A model generated the notes under the pieces. The model was not told the origin of the DNA. It did no database searches and worked only from the letters and a program-made list of their open reading frames with translations. Below, one piece after another: positions 52,840 to 61,610 of a stretch of DNA of 64,000 nt. The stretch comes from Fimbriimonadaceae bacterium (GTDB taxonomy: Bacteria > Armatimonadota > Fimbriimonadia > Fimbriimonadales > Fimbriimonadaceae). Within the stretch, counting starts at the first letter, position 1. Every line of letters starts with the position of its first letter. The stretch spans positions 1 to 64,000 of the forward strand of contig JAMLGR010000018.1 of assembly GCA_023957775.1 (NCBI GenBank), read 5' to 3'. Made by a program: the position numbers and the translations under genes.

Positions 52840-53302
52840 CGAGCGCCTCCGCGTTGGGGATTTCGTAGCGCAAACCGTCGACGCTGGTGATCATCCAACG
52901 GTCGTTCTGCACCTCGTGGGCGCTGTCGCGCCAGTTCCGGACGTAAAACGTGATCTCGCCGCGCTGGGTCTTCACGTGGAACCGCCACATGCCGGCATCT
53001 TGGCGCAGGTCCAGGATGCGCTCGATGGGGGGCGTGAAGTACCTGCGCTCCAGCGCGGAGCGCACAAGGTCCCGGCTCGTGCGGTCGAGCGCGTCGAGCG
53101 AGCGCAGAATGCCGACCTCGTGTCCTTCCGCGTCTTGGACGGAGATGTAGGCGTCGGGCTCGCTGAGCGGAAAGATGCGCCGGAACCTCGCCGAGAGCAC
53201 CGTGCGGTCGCCCTCGATTTCGAGGCGCGGGTGGACGGCCCCCTCGATGGGGATCACGCGCACGAGATCGGGCTCCAGATAGCGCAACGGTTCCGAGACC
53301 AT
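52802..53302 (-). CDS. DUF1854 domain protein
   Basis: 166 aa, soluble, beta-rich: LVRVIPIEGAVHPRLEIEGD, FRRIFPLSEPDAYISVQDAE and WRFHVKTQRGEITFYVRNWR match the DUF1854 family. Function unknown. CATAAT lies 6 nt before the ATG and there is no ribosome binding site, so it is probably leaderless. Overlaps comF by 38 nt and follows hpf by 27 nt. Confidence 0.85.
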   Translation of the reverse strand: MVSEPLRYLEPDLVRVIPIEGAVHPRLEIEGDRTVLSARFRRIFPLSEPDAYISVQDAEGHEVGILRSLDALDRTSRDLVRSALERRYFTPPIERILDLRQDAGMWRFHVKTQRGEITFYVRNWRDSAHEVQNDRWMITSVDGLRYEIPNAEALDARSRNHLDRLA

Positions 53303-53329
53303 ACGCGCATTATGATCTGCGTCGAGGCG

Positions 53330-53863
53330 CTACATTTCGGGCTGCAGAATGCCGTACTGGCCGTCTCGGCGCTTGTAGAGGACCTCGACCTGCGAGCTGA
53401 TCTCGTTCTTGAACACGAAGAACGGATGGCCGACCATCTCCATCTGGAGGGCGGCCTCCTCGGGCGACATCGGCTTGAGCAGGAAGGTCTTCCGCTCGCG
53501 GATCTCGATGAAGCCGTCGCCATCGGCCTCGGCCTCCGGTTCGAGTCCCGACGGGGGCTGGACGCCCTTCTTCCGATGGCTCTTGATCAGGCGTCCCTTG
53601 AGCCGTTTGAGCCGGGCTTCCAACTTGTCGCTGACCTTGTCGATGGCCTCCCGCAACGTCGGTTCGGTGTCCTCACCACGGATCGTGAAGCCGTCGGCGA
53701 ACACCGTGATTTCGAGTCGGTGGCCACTTTTCTCTTCGCGGTGCACCATTTCGACCTTGTGCGCTTGATGGAAATACCGCTCCAGCTTTCCCAACTTCTC
53801 CGCGGCATATTCGCGATCGCGCTTGGTGACGTTGCCTTCGGCGTTTCTCACTAACAGGTCCAT
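53330..53863 (-). CDS. hpf: Ribosome hibernation-promoting factor, long form
   Basis: 177 aa. N-terminal HPF/RaiA domain (VTKRDREYAAEKLGKLERYF, DKLEARLKRLKGRLIKSHRK), a linker, and the C-terminal dimerisation domain KTFLLKPMSPEEAALQMEMV with GHPFFVFKNE. The long form makes 100S ribosome dimers on its own. ATG 53863 has GAGGAG upstream. It lies 10 nt after ispDF, so the two may be co-transcribed. Confidence 0.96.
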   Translation of the reverse strand: MDLLVRNAEGNVTKRDREYAAEKLGKLERYFHQAHKVEMVHREEKSGHRLEITVFADGFTIRGEDTEPTLREAIDKVSDKLEARLKRLKGRLIKSHRKKGVQPPSGLEPEAEADGDGFIEIRERKTFLLKPMSPEEAALQMEMVGHPFFVFKNEISSQVEVLYKRRDGQYGILQPEM

Positions 53864-53873
53864 CTCGTGCTCC

Positions 53874-55004
53874 TCATGGCGCCTCGGCGAGTGTGGCGAC
53901 GGCGTAGGCCGCAATCCCCTCACCCCGCCCCAGCGCTCCTAGTTGTTCGTTGGTCGTCGCTTTGATGCTCACCCGATCGACGCAGATTCCCACCGTGTCG
54001 GCAATGCGGCCGCGAATGGACTCGGCCCGCGGCATCACCTGGGGGGTTTCGGCGATCACGGTTGCATCTATGTTCACAATACGCCACCCGCGTTCCTTCA
54101 GCATCCGCGCGGCCTCTGCGAGGAACATGGTCGAGTCGCAGTCCTTCCACCGCGGGTCCTTGTTCGGGAAGTGCTGGCCGATGTCCCCGAGCGCCGCCGC
54201 GCCCAGGAGGGCGTCGCACACCGCGTGGAGGAGGGCGTCGGCGTCGGAGTGCCCGGCAAGGCGCGGAGTGCCCTCGAAACGTTCGCCGCCCAGCACGAGC
54301 ACGCCCTCTCCGGGCGGTGCGAAGGCGTGGACGTCGTACCCGATTCCCGTCCGCGTCTCACCCACACCAAGATGCGCGCGTGCACGTTCCCAATCATCGG
54401 GTGTCGTGAGCTTGAAATTGAGCGCCTCTCCAGCGACGATGCAGGGCGCGACCCCCGTGGCCTCGAGCATCGACATCTCGTCGGTGTGCGACTCGTCTGC
54501 CAGCTCGTAGGCTCGGGCCAACAGCTCCCTGCGGGCCGCCTGCGGCGTCTGCATGGCGACCAGGCGGCTCCGGTCCAGCGTGCGCACCATGTCGCCGGCC
54601 CGCTCCTTCACCGTGTCCGCGATCGGGACTCCCGGAGCGCAGGCGCCGGCAGCCTCCGCGCCATCGATCACGCGGTCGATCAAGACCGCGGAGGGAAACG
54701 GGCGCGCCGCGTCGTGCACGAGCACGATCTCGGTTCCGTCTGGCAGGGCGCGCATCGCGCATCGGGCGCTCTCCAACCGAGTCCGGCCGCCGGGGACGAC
54801 GAAGAGGGCGTCTGGCGCCGCCTCCCGCACGGAGGATTCCCCCTCGGGCGAGCACACGACGCCGACCGCGTCGATGCGGGGGTGGTCGCGAAGGGCGTCG
54901 AAGGCCCATCGCCAAACGGGTTTTCCGCGCAGGACGCGCGCGAGCTTGTCTTCGCCGAAGCGCTCGCTTCGACCCGCGGCGAGGAGAACGGCGACCGTGT
55001 GCAT
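53874..55004 (-). CDS. ispDF: Fused IspD-IspF (MEP pathway)
   Basis: 376 aa. Residues 1-~215 are the cytidylyltransferase IspD (VAVLLAAGRSERFGEDK, VLVHDAARPFPS). From ~220 is IspF with GIGYDVHAFAPPGEGVLVLG, AGHSDADALLHAVCDALLGA and HFPNKDPRWKDCDS. The fusion makes two steps of isoprenoid-precursor synthesis in one protein, skipping IspE. Its start overlaps the PIN-TRAM stop (TGATG). The frame's upstream extension to 56039 is antisense-like and rejected. Confidence 0.95.
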   Translation of the reverse strand: MHTVAVLLAAGRSERFGEDKLARVLRGKPVWRWAFDALRDHPRIDAVGVVCSPEGESSVREAAPDALFVVPGGRTRLESARCAMRALPDGTEIVLVHDAARPFPSAVLIDRVIDGAEAAGACAPGVPIADTVKERAGDMVRTLDRSRLVAMQTPQAARRELLARAYELADESHTDEMSMLEATGVAPCIVAGEALNFKLTTPDDWERARAHLGVGETRTGIGYDVHAFAPPGEGVLVLGGERFEGTPRLAGHSDADALLHAVCDALLGAAALGDIGQHFPNKDPRWKDCDSTMFLAEAARMLKERGWRIVNIDATVIAETPQVMPRAESIRGRIADTVGICVDRVSIKATTNEQLGALGRGEGIAAYAVATLAEAP

Positions 55005-56125
55005 CAGGAGTTGCGGTACCGGGGTTTGCGTCGGCTCGGCGCGGGATCGTCTTCGGTCTCCTCGCCGCTCGGAAGCTCCGCGAAAATCATCTTGCCGCGC
55101 TCGGTTTGGATCACTTGGGTCACGACCACGTCCATGGTCTCGCCCAGATGCTCGCGCCCGCTCTCCACCACGACCATGGTGCCGTCCTCGAGGTAGCCCA
55201 CGCCCTGGCCGACCTGGTTGCCCTCGCGAATGATGGTGAGGGTGAGCCTCTCCTTGGGCAACACGTTCGGACGCATCGACAGGGCCAGGTCGTTGAGGTT
55301 GAGCACCTTGACCTCCTGCAGCGCGGCCACGCGGTTGAGGTTGAAGTCGTTGGTCACGATGTCGGCCCCGATGACCTTGGCGAGCGCGACGAGCCTCGAG
55401 TCCACTTCGGCGTCCTCGGGAACGAGCCGGTCGTGGATCCGCACTTCGAGCGGGAAATCCGATTGGAGGTGGCGAAGGACGTCGAGGCCCCTCCGGCCGC
55501 GCTGGCGGCGAAGCGGGTCGTGGCTGTCGGCGATGTGCTGCAGCTCCTCGAGCACGAAGCCGGGAACGTAGAGCTGGCCCTCGAGAAACCCCGTGCGGGC
55601 CACGTCGTACACGCGGCCGTCGATGATCACGTTCGTGTCGAGAATCTTGATTCCGCGCCTGCGTCCCCTCGCCTTGCCCTTGGTCCAGGGAAGCACTTCG
55701 CTCATCGACTGCAGGGCGTAGACGCTCAACGTGGCGAACCCCAGCGTGAGGCCGAAGATGGCGAACGGGACGTACGCCGTGGCGAAGATCGCGTTGAACA
55801 GGAAGAGGAACGGCGACGACGCGACCAGGCCGGCGAAGATGCCGAGAAACAGCGTGACTTTGTCGCCGCTGTCCATCCGGTCCCACTGTTCGAGGAAGCG
55901 GTAGAAGAGGCGGGCCAGCATCGTGCCGATGCCGACGCCGATCATCGTGCCGAGCACGGCCATCGCCACGACGCTGGAACTGGGGACTTCGAAGGCCGCC
56001 GTGGGGTCCGACCGGGACTGCGCCATGCGGAACAGCCACGTCATGAACGAGTTGGCGGTCAGCGCCCCGGCGATGGCGCCGCCTGCCGCGAAGCCGGCTT
56101 GAAGGACGAGTCGGAAGTAGCGCAT
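55004..56125 (-). CDS. PIN/TRAM domain membrane protein (YacL-like)
   Basis: 373 aa. Four N-terminal helices to about residue 140, then a PIN domain (GIKILDTNVIIDGRVYDVAR, VPGFVLEELQHIADSHD, VDSRLVALAKVIGADIVTND with its Asp carboxylates) and a C-terminal TRAM domain (NQVGQGVGYLEDGTMVVVE). PIN domains are Mg2+-dependent RNases; YacL-type proteins sit next to ispD in many bacteria, as here. Confidence 0.92.
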   Translation of the reverse strand: MRYFRLVLQAGFAAGGAIAGALTANSFMTWLFRMAQSRSDPTAAFEVPSSSVVAMAVLGTMIGVGIGTMLARLFYRFLEQWDRMDSGDKVTLFLGIFAGLVASSPFLFLFNAIFATAYVPFAIFGLTLGFATLSVYALQSMSEVLPWTKGKARGRRRGIKILDTNVIIDGRVYDVARTGFLEGQLYVPGFVLEELQHIADSHDPLRRQRGRRGLDVLRHLQSDFPLEVRIHDRLVPEDAEVDSRLVALAKVIGADIVTNDFNLNRVAALQEVKVLNLNDLALSMRPNVLPKERLTLTIIREGNQVGQGVGYLEDGTMVVVESGREHLGETMDVVVTQVIQTERGKMIFAELPSGEETEDDPAPSRRKPRYRNS

Positions 56126-56132
56126 CAGCCCG

Positions 56133-57551
56133 CTATCCGCCTCCCACCGCTTCCATCACTTCGACCTTGACCGAGTCGAGGAAACCAAAGAGGAAGGCGT
56201 CCTCGACCGAGCCCTGGGCCAGTTTGATGTGGGCGGCGCTGACACGATGCCGGGGCCGGGTCGCGTCGATACCTATCCAATTCGTCCCGTCCCAAATCTC
56301 GGTCCACGCATGATAGTAGAACAAACCGTCCGCGGCGACCAACCCGGCCACCACCCTTGCCGGGATCTTTGCGGCGCGCATCAGGGTTGCCGTCAGAATG
56401 GCGTAGTCGCGGCAAACGCCTTCTCGCGTCCGCAGGATTTCGGACGCGTCGCGCAACACCCCGATTCCCGCATCTGGCCGCATGATCGAATGGACGTAGT
56501 CTTGAATACTCCATGCCGCCTCGACAGTGTTGGGACGTCCGGCGGTCAGCTTTCGACTCAGCTCGCGAAACGCGGCGCTCTCCGATGGGATGTAAAGGCC
56601 GGGCTTGAGCCATGCGGTCTGACCCGCGTCCGACCCCTTTGCGCCGGACGCGCGCGGGGACACCGGATGCGTCTCGACGATCCACGCTTCGCCTTGGCGC
56701 ACGACGGTCTGGTGCGCGTCGTTGGGGATGCGGGCGAGATCGACTCCGGTGATCTTGAGCTTCAGCCGCGTCAGGGTCTCCGGGTTCGGCAGCGGCTTGT
56801 CCGGCGCGATACGCGTCGACGTGGCCAGGTCGGTGGACGGCAGGTACCCCGTCGCCGAGCCGTCCAGCGCCTCCTCGCGCGACAGGGGAAGCATCGCCAA
56901 GCCCATCGGACCCTCGATCTTGACCAGGTCGCCCTTGGCGGAAACGAACACCTTGAGCGTCGCCCGGGGGTCCGAGATGTCGATCCGCGTGGCGTCCACC
57001 GGCTTGCCCTTCACATCCGTCCGCTCCTTGCCGACGAGCGTCGCCGTGTTCTTCACGAGGCTCACGGTCGTGGGATCGAGGACGTAAAAGGCGCTCGTGG
57101 CGCCCGGCGAGGCGCGCTCCACCAGATAGGGAATGGGGTCGTCGACGATGCGCGCCCCCTTGGGGATCTCGAGGGTCTTGTGGGAGCGGGCGCCGGAGTT
57201 GTCGATCTCCACCTCGATCGCCTTCGCGCCGAAGGTGGCGTCCACGATCTGTGCCCGTCCGCCGCTCGACGTGGTGAACTTCATCGCCAGGGGCGAGCCG
57301 TCCGCCGCGAGCCACGAGGTGGATTCCATCCGAAGGCTCATGGCTTGGCCGAGGAGGCCGGCGTTGAAAAGGGTCCTCGAATCGGAGCGGGTGACCTCGC
57401 GGCCGTCGCGCTTCTCGGCACGGGACGCGTACGAGGCGTAACCCACCTTGACGCCCTGAAGGTACAGCCCGAGCCAGACGTCCTGGGCGGACGCCAGACA
57501 CGCGACCAGAAACACGGCCATGGCTAGGACTTTTTTCATGGGCTGACTCAT
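56133..57551 (-). CDS. Exported transglutaminase-like protein
   Basis: 472 aa. Signal peptide (KKVLAMAVFLVACLASAQ), a ~280-residue N-terminal region, then a transglutaminase-like domain with catalytic Cys in REGVCRDYAILTATLMRAAK, His in YYHAWTEIWDGTNW and Asp in IGIDATRP. Such domains act as cysteine peptidases or cross-linkers outside the cytoplasm; substrate unknown. Start at ATG 57551, with an ATG at 57539 as an alternative. It lies 7 nt upstream of the PIN-TRAM gene. Confidence 0.88.
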   Translation of the reverse strand: MSQPMKKVLAMAVFLVACLASAQDVWLGLYLQGVKVGYASYASRAEKRDGREVTRSDSRTLFNAGLLGQAMSLRMESTSWLAADGSPLAMKFTTSSGGRAQIVDATFGAKAIEVEIDNSGARSHKTLEIPKGARIVDDPIPYLVERASPGATSAFYVLDPTTVSLVKNTATLVGKERTDVKGKPVDATRIDISDPRATLKVFVSAKGDLVKIEGPMGLAMLPLSREEALDGSATGYLPSTDLATSTRIAPDKPLPNPETLTRLKLKITGVDLARIPNDAHQTVVRQGEAWIVETHPVSPRASGAKGSDAGQTAWLKPGLYIPSESAAFRELSRKLTAGRPNTVEAAWSIQDYVHSIMRPDAGIGVLRDASEILRTREGVCRDYAILTATLMRAAKIPARVVAGLVAADGLFYYHAWTEIWDGTNWIGIDATRPRHRVSAAHIKLAQGSVEDAFLFGFLDSVKVEVMEAVGGG

Positions 57552-57662
57552 GCCTACGGATCAGGGCTGCGCAAGGTTTCCGTTCTCTCTTCCAAACGTG
57601 CAAAACAGGTCGCAGGTCCGCCCCTTTGGAGAATCTTCTCTTTAGAGAAACCTGCCGATACG

Positions 57663-57691
57663 TTGACAGGGAGCTGTCAGTTTGGTAGCAT
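57663..57691 (+). promoter_or_regulatory. Sigma-70 promoter of topA with overlapping palindrome
   Basis: TTGACA (57663-57668), a 17-nt spacer and TAGCAT (57686-57691; GGTAGCAT extended) place a start near 57698, ~59 nt before the topA ATG. The -35 is also one arm of an inverted repeat TGACAG-GGAG-CTGTCA (57664-57679), an operator-like overlap. Confidence 0.8.
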
Positions 57692-57756
57692 CGCCGTCCG
57701 TAGACCCATGGAACCTTTCGGCGGCGGCGTCGATCTCAGGTTGTCGGGTACCGCCT

Positions 57757-60459
57757 ATGTCCAAGAAACTTGTCATCGTCGAATCGCCGGCCAAGGCCAA
57801 AACCATCGCCGGCTACCTGGGCTCCGACTACGAGGTCGAGGCCAGCATCGGCCATATCCGAGACCTGCCGCTGAACGGCAAGAGTCTTCCCGAGGCGATT
57901 CGAAAGGAGTGGTGGGCGGATTACGCGGTCAACGTGGACGAGGGTTTCGAGCCTATCTACGAGGTTCCCGCCGAGAAGAAGGCGCAGGTTCAGAAGCTGC
58001 GGGCGGCGATGAAAGGGAAAGACACGCTCGTGCTCGCCACGGACGAAGACCGCGAGGGCGAGAGCATCTCCTGGCACCTCCTGCAGGTTCTGAAACCGGC
58101 CAAGGGCGTGGACGTCAAGCGGATCGCCTTCCACGAGATCACGAAGGAGGCCATCCACGCGGCGCTGCGCAATCCGCGCGATCTGGACGACGGGCTCGTG
58201 GAGGCGCAGGAGGCGCGGCGGATCCTGGACCGGCTCTACGGCTATGCGCTGTCGCCCGTGCTCTGGACCAAGATCGGCGGCGCCTTGAGTGCGGGGCGCG
58301 TGCAAAGCCCCGCGGTGAAACTGATCGTCGAGCGCGAACTCCAGCGGCGCGACTTTCGCCGGGCCGGCTACTGGGACCTCAAGGCGACGCTCAAGGCGGA
58401 GGACGGCACCTTCGAGGCGGAGCTGCGCACCCTGGACGGGCAGCGGGTCGCCAACGGGAAGGACTTCGACCCCCACACCGGGGCGCTCAAGGACGATCGG
58501 GCGCTGCTCTTGTCCGAGGCCGATGCCGCCGCCCTGGCGGACGGGGCGCGAACGGCTCGCCCCTGGACCGTTTCCAAGCTCGAGACCGAGGAGGGCCGCG
58601 AGAAGCCGCCGCCCCCCTTCATGACCACCACCCTCCAGCAGGAGGCGAACCGAAAGCTGCGATTCTCCGCGGACCGCACGATGCGCGTCGCCCAAACCCT
58701 GTACGAAGGCGTCGAGATGGGCGGCGAGCGCGTGGGTCTGATCACCTACATGCGCACCGACAGCTTGACCCTGTCCCAGACGGCCCTCGACCAGACCAGA
58801 GCGGCGATCGAGAAGCTCTACGGGGCGAACTACCTGCCGGACAAGCCCGTCCGCTACGCGTCGAAGGTCCGCAACGCCCAGGAGGCGCACGAGGCCATCC
58901 GTCCCACCGATGCCCTCCGACGTCCCGAAGACGTCTCCCGCCACCTCAACGAGGATCAGCGGAAGCTGTACGAGCTGATCTGGAAGCGCACGGTCGCGTG
59001 CCAGATGGCCCAGGCGCGGGTTCTGCGCACCTCGGTCGAAGTGAAGGTGGACGCGGGCGGCAAGGACCTGCGGTTCGCCGCGCGGGGCCGCCAGATCCTC
59101 TTCGACGGTTTTCTTCGCGCCTACGTCGAGGGTTCGGACGATCCCGAGGCGGAGCTCGAGGGCACCGAACGGCGGTTGCCGGCGCTGGCCCAAGGCATGG
59201 AGTTGGAGCCCGTCGACGTCGGCGCCGCGGGGCACGAGACGCGACCGCCGTCCCGCTACACGGACGCCTCGCTGATCAAAAAGCTCGAGGAGCTGGGGAT
59301 CGGCCGGCCGAGCACCTACGCGTCGATCATCAGCGTGATCGTGGATCGCGGCTACGTGCGCAAGTCCGGTCGGGAGCTGATCCCCTCGTTCAAGGCGTTC
59401 CTCACCGTCCACCTCCTCGACGAGAATTTTGGCGAGTTCATGGAGCTGGGATTCACGGCTCAGATGGACGAGTCGCTCGACGAGATCGCGGGGGGCCGTC
59501 TGGATTCGAAGAAGTACCTCGGCGAGTTCTTCTTCGGCACCGACGCGCATCCGGGGCTTAAGCCCGCCGTGGACGAACGCAAGCGCGCGATTCCATTCCC
59601 CGTATACGAGATCGGTCGGCACCCCGAGCTGGACGTCCCGATCGTCGTTCGGATCGGGAAGGATGGCGGGGCGTTTCTCCAAGTGGAAACCGAATCGGGG
59701 AAGAAGTACGCCAACGTGCCCGAGGACCTCGCGCCCGCGGATCTCACCGTCGACAAGGCGCTCGAACTGTTCGAGCAGAAGGCCGGGGCGCCGATCGAAA
59801 TGGGTACGCACCCCGACACCGGCAAGAAACTCTTCTTGAAGCAGGGAAGGGACGGGTTCTACATCGAGGTCGAGCGCGACCCGGTCCCCGCCGCTCCAGC
59901 GGAAGGGGCGCCCAAGAAGGGACGCAAGAAGACCGACGAAAAGGCGAAACCGGTGTGGATCTCGGTGCCGCGCGGCATCGATCCGCGCGAACTGCCCCGC
60001 GAGGAGCTGGACGCCCTGTGCCGTCTTCCGCGCAAGATCGGGGACCACCCCGAAACGGGCGAGCCCGTGATCTTCCGCCTGGGCAAGTTCGGTCCGTACG
60101 TCCAGTGCGGCGCCGAGATCCGGAACGTGGAGGATTGGCGCAAGGGGCTGACGATGTCCCTGAACGAGGCTCTCGAGGTGCTCGCGCAACCCAAGTTCGC
60201 CAAACGGGGCGCCCCCGCGGCCCTGAAGGAGTTTGGCGCGCTCGAGGGCGCGTCAGGGCCTGTGAAGGTGCTCAGCGGCCGTTTCGGCCCTTACGTGACG
60301 GACGGGACGATCAACGCGACCTTGCCCAAGACGATGGACCCTGAGAGCGTGACCGCGGAAGCCGCGCTCGAACTGTTGCAGAAGAAGGCCGCCGCAGGCC
60401 CCTCCACCAAGCGGTTTGGCCGGAAGAAGGCCGGCCGGAAGCCTGCGAAGAAGAAGTAA
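57757..60459 (+). CDS. topA: DNA topoisomerase I
   Basis: 900 aa. Toprim domain with KKLVIVESPAKAKTIAGYLG and LVLATDEDREGESISWHL, catalytic Tyr331 in GLITYMRTDS, then TLYEGVEMGG-type central core. The C-terminus holds three to four topoisomerase C-terminal repeats (GPYVQCGAEIRNVEDWRKGL, GRFGPYVTDG) and a Lys-rich tail, rather than Cys4 zinc fingers. It relaxes negative supercoils. ATG at 57757. Confidence 0.96.
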   Translation: MSKKLVIVESPAKAKTIAGYLGSDYEVEASIGHIRDLPLNGKSLPEAIRKEWWADYAVNVDEGFEPIYEVPAEKKAQVQKLRAAMKGKDTLVLATDEDREGESISWHLLQVLKPAKGVDVKRIAFHEITKEAIHAALRNPRDLDDGLVEAQEARRILDRLYGYALSPVLWTKIGGALSAGRVQSPAVKLIVERELQRRDFRRAGYWDLKATLKAEDGTFEAELRTLDGQRVANGKDFDPHTGALKDDRALLLSEADAAALADGARTARPWTVSKLETEEGREKPPPPFMTTTLQQEANRKLRFSADRTMRVAQTLYEGVEMGGERVGLITYMRTDSLTLSQTALDQTRAAIEKLYGANYLPDKPVRYASKVRNAQEAHEAIRPTDALRRPEDVSRHLNEDQRKLYELIWKRTVACQMAQARVLRTSVEVKVDAGGKDLRFAARGRQILFDGFLRAYVEGSDDPEAELEGTERRLPALAQGMELEPVDVGAAGHETRPPSRYTDASLIKKLEELGIGRPSTYASIISVIVDRGYVRKSGRELIPSFKAFLTVHLLDENFGEFMELGFTAQMDESLDEIAGGRLDSKKYLGEFFFGTDAHPGLKPAVDERKRAIPFPVYEIGRHPELDVPIVVRIGKDGGAFLQVETESGKKYANVPEDLAPADLTVDKALELFEQKAGAPIEMGTHPDTGKKLFLKQGRDGFYIEVERDPVPAAPAEGAPKKGRKKTDEKAKPVWISVPRGIDPRELPREELDALCRLPRKIGDHPETGEPVIFRLGKFGPYVQCGAEIRNVEDWRKGLTMSLNEALEVLAQPKFAKRGAPAALKEFGALEGASGPVKVLSGRFGPYVTDGTINATLPKTMDPESVTAEAALELLQKKAAAGPSTKRFGRKKAGRKPAKKK

Positions 60460-60462
60460 TGA

Positions 60463-60533
60463 TTCGTTTGTCGTCTATCGTCTATCGTTCATCGGGTTCC
60501 GGACGACAAACGATCAACGACAAACGACCAACG
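60463..60533. repeat. Heptad repeat, inverted pair
   Basis: TCGTTTGTCGTCTATCGTCT ATCGTTCATCGG is followed, after a short spacer, by CGACAAACGATCAACGACAA ACGACCAACG: 7-bp units on opposite strands able to form a hairpin. It lies between the converging ends of topA and ppa, where it could act as a two-way terminator. Confidence 0.88.
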
Positions 60534-60535
60534 CC

Positions 60536-61045
60536 TCAGAGATCCGTCCGGAACTCCTGAATGAGCTTGGTGGCGAGCGCGGCGTCGTTCCAGCCGAGCA
60601 CCTCCACGGATTTCTCCTCGAGGGTTTTGTACACCTCGAAGAAGTGGATGATCTCTTTGCGCGTGTGCTCCTGGAGGTCGTTGATCGATTTCCGGAACGA
60701 GTAGCGCGGGTCCTTCGTGGCGACGCAGAGGATCTTCTCGTCCGAGCCCTTCTCGTCGCGCATCTCGAGCACGCCGATGGCTTTGACTTCGACCACGCAA
60801 CCCGGGAACGTGGGGTGCGACACGAGGACGAGGGCGTCCAACGGGTCGCCGTCGCCATAGAGCGTCTGGGGGATATAGCCGTAATCGAAGGGGTAGAAGA
60901 GCGGGGAGTAGAGCACGCGATCGAGCTTGATCACCCCGGTCTTCTGATCGACCTCGTACTTGTTGGTGCTCCCCTTGGGGATTTCGATCACCGTGTTGAA
61001 GACAAGGGGGGCGTTCTCGCCGATCGGGACTTCCAAGAGTGACAT
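60536..61045 (-). CDS. ppa: Inorganic pyrophosphatase, family I
   Basis: 169 aa. Family I signature DYGYIPQTLYGDGDPLDALV with the metal-binding Asp cluster, plus IEIPKGSTNKYEVDQKTG and FFEVYKTLEEKSVEVLGW. It hydrolyses pyrophosphate in the cytoplasm. TATCCT lies 8 nt before the ATG at 61045; no ribosome binding site. Confidence 0.97.
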   Translation of the reverse strand: MSLLEVPIGENAPLVFNTVIEIPKGSTNKYEVDQKTGVIKLDRVLYSPLFYPFDYGYIPQTLYGDGDPLDALVLVSHPTFPGCVVEVKAIGVLEMRDEKGSDEKILCVATKDPRYSFRKSINDLQEHTRKEIIHFFEVYKTLEEKSVEVLGWNDAALATKLIQEFRTDL

Positions 61046-61071
61046 CCGCACCAAGGATACCGGGCATGAAG

Positions 61072-61103
61072 AAGCCCCGGTTGCCATACGGCCACCGGGG
61101 CTT
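61072..61103 (-). terminator. Hairpin after the YHS lipoprotein gene
   Basis: AAGCCCCGGT pairs with ACCGGGGCTT (10 bp) between the lipoprotein stop and the ppa start. On the minus strand it is followed by CTTCTTC, only mildly T-rich. Confidence 0.6.
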
Positions 61104-61120
61104 GCCGAAATCCGCTCGCC

Positions 61121-61492
61121 CTACTTCTTGGCGATGTACTTCTGAGGATCGGCCTTGAAGTCCTCGGGGCAGCCGTCGCAGCAGAAGTAGTAACGCTTCC
61201 CGTCCACGTCCTGGTAGCCGACGGCCTTGGTCTTGTCCTTGATCACGGTGCCCATGACGGGGCACACGATCTCGCCCTTGTCGTTGGTGTAGTCCACCAC
61301 GCTGGCGTTCTGCATGCCATCGTCCGGCTTCGCAACGGGTGCGTCCACGGCGGGGGCGTTCATGGCGCCGGTTTCCGTCTTCGTGGTCGCCGGAGCCGCG
61401 GGCTCGGGCTCGGCGCTCTTTTCACCGCACCCGACCAGGGTGAATCCGACGATTCCAGCGGCCAGCGCCGCCATCCAAATCGAATGTCTCAT
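61121..61492 (-). CDS. YHS-domain lipoprotein
   Basis: 123 aa. Lipobox GFTLVGC|G near residue 23, a Pro/Ala/Glu-rich linker, then a YHS domain IVCPVMGTVIKDKTKAVGY and YYFCCDGCPEDFKADPQKY with Cys pairs that could bind metal. YHS domains occur in copper- and other metal-handling proteins. AGGAG lies 6 nt before the ATG, the clearest ribosome binding site nearby. It is exported and lipid-anchored, which is unusual for a YHS protein. Confidence 0.85.
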   Translation of the reverse strand: MRHSIWMAALAAGIVGFTLVGCGEKSAEPEPAAPATTKTETGAMNAPAVDAPVAKPDDGMQNASVVDYTNDKGEIVCPVMGTVIKDKTKAVGYQDVDGKRYYFCCDGCPEDFKADPQKYIAKK

Positions 61493-61610
61493 AGTGTTCT
61501 CCTGTTGTGGGCTGGGGCCCAGTTGTCGTACGTCCCCCGTGCTCAATCCGCTCACTCTTGTTTGTTTTGACGGTGGGGGAATGATGGGTGTCAGGGTCCG
61601 AGCGAACCGT

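Noticed and set aside
57636-57660. GCCGATAC near topA as a second sigma-28 promoter
   Set aside because: The -10 match exists, but no TAAA-like -35 lies 11-15 nt upstream; the sigma-70 promoter just downstream is far better.
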